Shown: piece after piece, positions 59,266 to 64,000 of the stretch
Position numbering within the stretch: the first letter of the stretch is position 1
Layout: each line of letters starts with the position of its first letter
Source: CAVSRC01 sp963798195
GTDB lineage: Bacteria; Pseudomonadota; Alphaproteobacteria; Rhizobiales; Kaistiaceae
DNA: 64,000 bases
Assembly (NCBI GenBank): GCA_963798195.1
Contig: CAWCSF010000005.1
Location: forward strand, 62,001 to 126,000
Direction: 5' to 3'
Translations under genes and position numbers: made by a program
The notes under the pieces: model-generated
Told to the model about the DNA's origin: nothing
The model's database searches: none
What the model saw: only the letters and a program-made list of their open reading frames with translations

Positions 59266-60120
59266 ATGATCGCCACGTCCCCTAGCAGACCTGCCCAGAT
59301 CGCGCGGCGCATGCTGTTTGGCGCGTCTGTCTTGCTGCCGCTGGCGGCGGCCGGAGTTCCCGCCCAGGCCGCCGACACCACCCTCAAGGCCAACTATCTC
59401 ATCACCATCGCCGGCCTGACGATCGGCAAGGCGGAGGCCGAGGGCCGCTTCACCGACAGCGGTTATGCCGCCACGATCAGCGGCTCCACCTACGGCATCA
59501 GCCGGTTCGTTTCGGATGCACATGCGGTGCTGGCGGGGAATGGCCGCATCCGCGGAACCCATGTGGTGCCGGCAACGTACAATCTGGAGACCCAGGAAAA
59601 GGGCTTCCAGACCCACGTCAACATGGCCATGCGTGGCGGTTCCATTGTCGACCTGCTCGCGGCTCCCCGACTGCTGCCGTCGCCGGACCGGGTTCCCCTG
59701 ACGTCCGGCCATACCCGAAACGTCGTCGATCCGGTGGGAGCCTTCGTCGTAGCGGTCAACCGTCCAGGCCCGGGAGCCGGGACAACTGCCTGCAACCGCA
59801 CCGTCCACGTTTTCGACGGCTGGCAGCGGTACGACGTCAAGCTCTCCTACAAGGAGAGCAAGCATGTCTCCGGCGGCTACGCTGGGGAGGTCTTCGTCTG
59901 CAGCGCCCGCTACGTCCCGGTCGCCGGCCATCGCACCAGCCGCGAGTCGGTGCAGTACATGGCCGACAACAAGCGCCTTGAGGTCTGGCTCGCCCCTGTC
60001 GCGGGCACGACGCTTTTCGTGCCCTATCGCATCTCGATCGGCACCAAGGTCGGCGACCTCGTAATCACCGCGCGCGACTTCGATGTCAGCGCCAGCGAGA
60101 AGCAGGCCAAGGCGGACTGA
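59266..60120 (+). CDS. DUF3108 domain-containing secreted protein
   Basis: A 284-residue exported protein with signal peptide (MLFGASVLLPLAAAGVPAQA then AD) and a DUF3108 domain (about 40-260) beginning TTLKANYLITIAGLTIGKAE. Other features are NLETQEKGFQTHVNMAM, a Cys pair possibly disulfide-bonded (TTACNRTVHVFDGWQRYDVK and EVFVCSARYVPV), and VPYRISIGTKVGDLVITARD at the C-terminus. Function unknown; a lipid-binding beta-rich envelope role is plausible. It is divergent from rpmB and 384 bases before the helicase, as often seen in the order. Confidence 0.87.
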   Translation: MIATSPSRPAQIARRMLFGASVLLPLAAAGVPAQAADTTLKANYLITIAGLTIGKAEAEGRFTDSGYAATISGSTYGISRFVSDAHAVLAGNGRIRGTHVVPATYNLETQEKGFQTHVNMAMRGGSIVDLLAAPRLLPSPDRVPLTSGHTRNVVDPVGAFVVAVNRPGPGAGTTACNRTVHVFDGWQRYDVKLSYKESKHVSGGYAGEVFVCSARYVPVAGHRTSRESVQYMADNKRLEVWLAPVAGTTLFVPYRISIGTKVGDLVITARDFDVSASEKQAKAD

Positions 60121-60504
60121 AAAGGCCGCCTGCCAAGGACCACATATCCACAGGATGTCCACAGGCTTGCGTTCGGCGGCGCTCTGTCGCAGTCCCGACG
60201 CAATTGCCTCGGGCGCGTTTTGGCGGACCAAATTGCGGACGTTTTGGACGCGATTGCCCTAATTTTCCAACATCTGGTGAAATCCGGCGTCACACGCCCA
60301 TATGTCGTGGCGAACAGAAAGGGACAGCCGGAGAGTCACTGATTCGGGCCGGTTTTGTTCAGGACTCGTTCCAGTTGCATGAGAGAGAGCAAAGACAAGG
60401 AAAACCGCGCGCTTTCTGCTCGGCTATGATACACGCAATCAATGCCCGAGGCCGTTCAACGGCCGGGCCTCGCGCGGACGACGGAAAATTACGCCAGTCC
60501 CAGC
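60121..60504. other. Intergenic region upstream of the helicase
   Basis: A 384-base gap. It contains two TCCACAGG copies one helical turn apart (60147-60154 and 60158-60165), the first within a DnaA-box-like ATATCCACA. A perfect hairpin GGCCGT/ACGGCC (60450-60464) lies 40 bases before the helicase start, in its probable 5' leader. No coding frame with recognisable product was seen. Confidence 0.5.
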
Positions 60505-63500
60505 ATGAATGTTTCCCCAAAGCCTGAGTTGAGTGCCGCCTCGCGCGGTCGCAACGTCGTTGCCGTGTTGGGACCGACCAACACCGGAAAGACGCATCTC
60601 GCAATCGAGCGCATGCTGGCCCACCCGACGGGCATGATCGGCCTGCCGCTGCGCCTGCTCGCCCGCGAGGTCTATGGCAAGATCGTCAAGCGGGTCGGCG
60701 CCGACCAGGTGGCGCTGATCACCGGCGAGGAAAAGATCGTTCCGGACAATCCTCGCTTCCGCGTCTGCACCGTGGAGGCGATGCCGACGGAGACCAACGT
60801 CTCCTTCCTCGCCATCGACGAGATCCAACTCGCCGGCGATCTCGAACGTGGCCATGTCTTCACCGACCGCCTGCTCAATCTGCGCGGCCGCGACGAGACG
60901 CTGCTGCTCGGCGCCGCGACGATGCGCGGCATCATCGAGAAGCTGCTGCCCGGCGTGAACATCGTCACCCGCCCCCGCATGTCGCTGCTCACCTGGTCCG
61001 GTTCGAAGAAGATCACCCGCCTGCCCCGGCGTTCGGCCGTCGTCGCCTTCTCGGCTGATGAGGTCTACGCCATCGCCGAACTGATCCGACGCCAGCGCGG
61101 CGGCGCGGCCGTTGTTCTCGGCTCACTCAGCCCGCGCACGCGCAACGCCCAGGTCGAGATATATCAGTCCGGCGACGTCGATTTCCTGGTCGCCACCGAC
61201 GCGATCGGCATGGGGCTCAACCTCGATGTCGATCACATCGCCTTCGCCGCCGACCGCAAGTTCGACGGCTACCAGCACCGCCGCTTGACCGCGGCAGAAC
61301 TGGGTCAGGTCGCCGGCCGCGCCGGCCGCCATCTTCGCGATGGCACGTTCGGCGTCACCAGCCGCGTTGATCCTTTCGAAGATGCGCTGATCGAGGCTCT
61401 GGAGAGCCACCGCTTCGATCCGGTGAAGACCGTCCAGTGGCGCAACAGCGACCTCGACTTCAGCTCGCTGGCGACGCTCAAGGCGAGCCTCGACCTCGCA
61501 CCGACGCGCGAGGGCCTCGTCAAGGCGCCGCCCTCGGTGGACGTCGTCGTGCTCGACATGGTCAACCGGGATGAGGATACCAAGGCGCTGGCCAGCACTC
61601 GTGAACGCGTTTCGACGCTCTGGGACGTCTGTCAGGTCCCCGACTACCGCAAGATCGCGCCGAACAACCATGCCGAACTGGTCTCGACCCTTTTCGGCTT
61701 CATCGCCCGCGATGGCTACATTCCTGACGACTGGTTTGCAGGCCAAATCGCCTATGCCGACCACACGGATGGCGACATCGACACGCTCGCAAATCGCATC
61801 GCGCACATCCGCACGTGGACATTCGCGGCGAACCGCCCGCAATGGCTGCGCGATCCCGCCCATTGGCAGGAGCGAACGCGCGCGATAGAGGATCGTCTGT
61901 CGGACGCGCTGCATGAGCGGCTGACCGCCCGTTTTATCGACAGGCGGACCAGCGTGCTGATGCGGCGGCTCAAAGAGAACGCGATGCTCGAATCCGAGAT
62001 TACGCCGACCGGCGATGTCCTGGTCGAAGGCCAGCACGTCGGCAACCTGGAAGGATTCCGTTTCGCGCCTGATCCGAAGGCCGACGGTCCGGAGGCCAAA
62101 GCACTGCGCGCTGCCGCCCAGAAGGCGCTCGCCGGCGAGATCGCCGAACGCGCCGAGAAAGTGGCGACCGCAGCCAACAAGGACTTCGTCCTCGCCGGCG
62201 ACGGCACCCTGCGCTGGCAGGGCGCTGCTATTGCACGCATCATCGAGGGCGATGACGCTCTGCGCCCCCGGCTGATCCTGCTTGCCGACGAATTGCTCCC
62301 TGCGGCAGGCCGCGATCGCGTGCAGGCACGCATCGACCTCTGGCTCGCCAACCATGCCGAGACGCTGCTGAAGCCGCTGTTCGACCTCAGCGCGGCTTCA
62401 GCGCTGGCACCCGCGGCGCGCGGCATCGCCTTCCGCCTCAGCGAGGCGTTCGGAACGATCGAGCGCAGCGAGATCGCCGAAGAGGTGCGCAGCCTCGACC
62501 AGGACGCGCGCGCCGGACTGCGCGGGCTCGGTGTGCGCTTTGGCGCGCACCACATCTACGTGCCGGCGCTTCTCAAGCCGGCGCCGAGCGCTCTGCTCGC
62601 GATGTTCTGGGCGCTGAAGAACGGCGGCCTCGACATTGCCGGCCTCGGCGACCTCACACGCCTTGCCGCCTCCGGCCGCACCAGCGTGCCGGTTGACCCC
62701 GAAGTTCCGCGTGCGCTTTACCGCATCGTCGGCTACCGGCCCGCCGGCAAGCGCGCCGTGCGCATCGACATTCTCGAGCGGCTCGCCGACCTGATCCGCC
62801 CGCTGATCGCGTGGCGGCCTACGCCGGCCTCGCCGACGCCGCCGGATGGCGCGATCGATGGCTACGGCTTCACGGTCACAGTCGCGATGACCTCGCTGCT
62901 TGGCTGCTCCGGCGAGGATTTCGCGTCGGTGTTGAGTTCGCTGGGTTACCGCGTCGACCGGCGGCCGGCGCCACCGAAACCCGTTGTTGAGCCGGCACCC
63001 GAGGTGACACCCACCGCGGATGCGGCGCCGACAGAAACCGCGACGAACAACTCCGCGACAGCAGATGTCGAGCCGGCGGCCGATGCAGCGCCGATCGCTG
63101 AAGCTGCCGCATCCGAGACATCCGAGCCGGTGGCGGAAACGCCCGAGGCGATGAGCCCATCGCCGCCTTCGGACGCAGAAGCTGCCAGTGTCGAAGCCGA
63201 GCAGGCCGGCGAAATCGTTGCGGCCGAGTCCGAACTCGACCACCGCAGAACCGGCCGAGCCGGCGTTCATCGAAGTCTGGCGTCCCGGCCGCAGCGGCGA
63301 CCAGGGCAACCATCGCCGGCGCGAACGCCGCCCCGAGAGAAACAGGCAGGCAGCCACAGCGTCACCGGCAACGCCATCGGCGGGCGCGACCGAAGCCCCT
63401 GCACCAACGCCGGACCGGGGCCCACGACCACCACGGCAACCCAACCGCCGCAAGGGCAAGTCGGCGAAGCCGCGTCCGCCAAACGATCGCCAGCATGGGG

Positions 63501-63625
63501 CAAGCGCACCGTCGCGACCGCAGCCCGAGCAGCGCCGGCCGGAAAAGAAGGCCGATCCCGACTCCCCGTTCGCCGCCCTCGCCGCGCTCAAGGCGCGCCT
63601 GGAAGGCAAAGAGGACAACGGCTGA
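60505..63625 (+). pseudogene. SUV3-like DEAD/DEAH-box RNA helicase, frameshifted near the C-terminus
   Basis: A superfamily 2 helicase like mitochondrial SUV3. ATG 60505 starts MNVSPKPELSAASRGRN; Walker A is LGPTNTGKTHLAIE, DEIQ box is FLAIDEIQLAGDLERGH, then TDAIGMGLNLDVDHIAFAA and the arginine finger VAGRAGRHLRDGTFG. A long Ala/Pro/Glu-rich segment follows. The natural frame runs to about 63240 (VAAESELDH), then continues with unnatural RTGRAGVHRSLASRPQ. The next frame gives AEPAEPAFIEVWRPGR and the typical end PDSPFAALAALKARLEG with TGA at 63623-63625. One extra base near 63243-63244 restores a 1039-residue protein. As read, the first frame meets no stop and runs into the S4 gene. Confidence 0.88.
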
Positions 63626-63633
63626 CGCCATCC

Positions 63634-64000
63634 ATGGCCGGCGAAGACCGCCAGCGCATCGACAAGTGGTTGTGGTTCGCCCGCGTGGTGAAAACCCGTA
63701 CGCTGGCCCAGAAACTCGCTGTCTCCGGCCGCGTGCGCGTCAACAAGGAGCGCAACGAGGCCGCCAGCCGCATGCTCAAGGCAGGCGACGTGTTGACGAT
63801 TGCCGGGGAAGCCGGCGTCCGCATCCTGAAGGTTGTTGCGCCCGGCTCCCGGCGCGGACCTCCGATCGAAGCGCGCCTTCTCTACGAGGATCTGTCCCCG
63901 CCACCGATCCCGCGACCGCAGGCCCCGCCGGCTGCAGCAGAGCGCGAACAGGGCAGCGGACGGCCGACAAAGCGGGATCGGCGGGCCCTGGACAGCCTGC
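63634..64000 (+). CDS. S4 domain RNA-binding protein (HslR-like), 3' partial
   Basis: 122 residues are visible. The S4 domain is at the N-terminus: RIDKWLWFARVVKTRTLAQK then VSGRVRVNKERNEAASRMLK and AGDVLTI. S4 proteins of this type bind rRNA or stalled 50S-tRNA complexes (HslR/Hsp15-like). The rest is a Pro/Ala/Arg-rich tail running off the window. It starts eight bases after the helicase TGA at 63625; this helicase-S4 pair is common in Hyphomicrobiales. Confidence 0.88.
   Translation, partial: MAGEDRQRIDKWLWFARVVKTRTLAQKLAVSGRVRVNKERNEAASRMLKAGDVLTIAGEAGVRILKVVAPGSRRGPPIEARLLYEDLSPPPIPRPQAPPAAAEREQGSGRPTKRDRRALDSL

Noticed and set aside
60141..60170. A replication origin based on DnaA-like boxes
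   Set aside because: Only two imperfect boxes, no AT-rich unwinding element and no origin-type neighbours.

Overview
The window is GC-rich chromosomal DNA from an alphaproteobacterium, most likely of the order Hyphomicrobiales (Rhizobiales). This rests on gene content and order: cobS-cobT next to bolA and a DnaJ-like gene; lysC-ptsP-prfA-prmC followed by a DUF4167 gene; a SUV3-like helicase followed by an S4 RNA-binding gene; an rrn operon with tRNA-Ile and tRNA-Ala in the spacer; and an initiator tRNA-Met with an A-U pair at 29-41, a variant known from some rhizobia. No phage, plasmid, insertion sequence or CRISPR array was seen. Nearly everything is core genome.

Layout. 1-8.2 kb: a small accessory metabolic region with a MarR regulator, an SDR oxidoreductase, an EamA transporter and a D-2-hydroxyacid dehydrogenase on +, a deoC / double aldehyde dehydrogenase / SnoaL-like operon on -, and a GST. 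8.2-11.4 kb: an Mla-type lipid transport operon (mlaE, mlaF, and mlaD fused to an auxiliary lipoprotein domain). 11.5-13.1 kb: a protein joining a degenerate LigD-type ligase domain to an intact 5'-3' exonuclease domain. 13.2-20.7 kb: tRNA-fMet, a GT39 gene and a complete rrn operon, all on -. 20.9-28.8 kb: an M23 peptidase, clpB, a GT-C-like membrane protein, a MOSC protein and the DUF4167 protein. 29-34.7 kb: lysC-ptsP-prfA-prmC. 34.8-42.5 kb: ubiG, carbonic anhydrase, DUF1178/nitrilase/glutaredoxin, comF, an NDUFAF5-like methyltransferase, mutT, argJ and a parvulin isomerase. 42.7-49.2 kb: secA, an L,D-transpeptidase lipoprotein, accA and xerD with a small membrane protein. 49.4-53.9 kb: aroK-aroB-CNNM transporter, a flavin oxidoreductase and bolA. 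54-64 kb: a J-domain protein, cobS-cobT, a phytase/esterase-like protein, rpmB, a DUF3108 protein, the SUV3-like helicase and the start of an S4 gene.

The genes cover housekeeping (translation termination, protein export and folding, shikimate, arginine, lysine, fatty acid and cobalamin synthesis) and envelope maintenance (Mla, M23, L,D-transpeptidase, surface-sugar membrane enzymes).

Two points stand out. First, the ligase-like/exonuclease fusion at 11561-13114 keeps the nuclease metal ligands but has lost the catalytic lysine and most other nucleotidyl-transfer residues of the ligase domain; it is the best candidate for undescribed biology here. Second, four genes (SnoaL-like, secA, L,D-transpeptidase, SUV3-like helicase) are each split by one apparent single-base indel. 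Because secA is essential, base-calling or assembly errors are more likely than real mutations.
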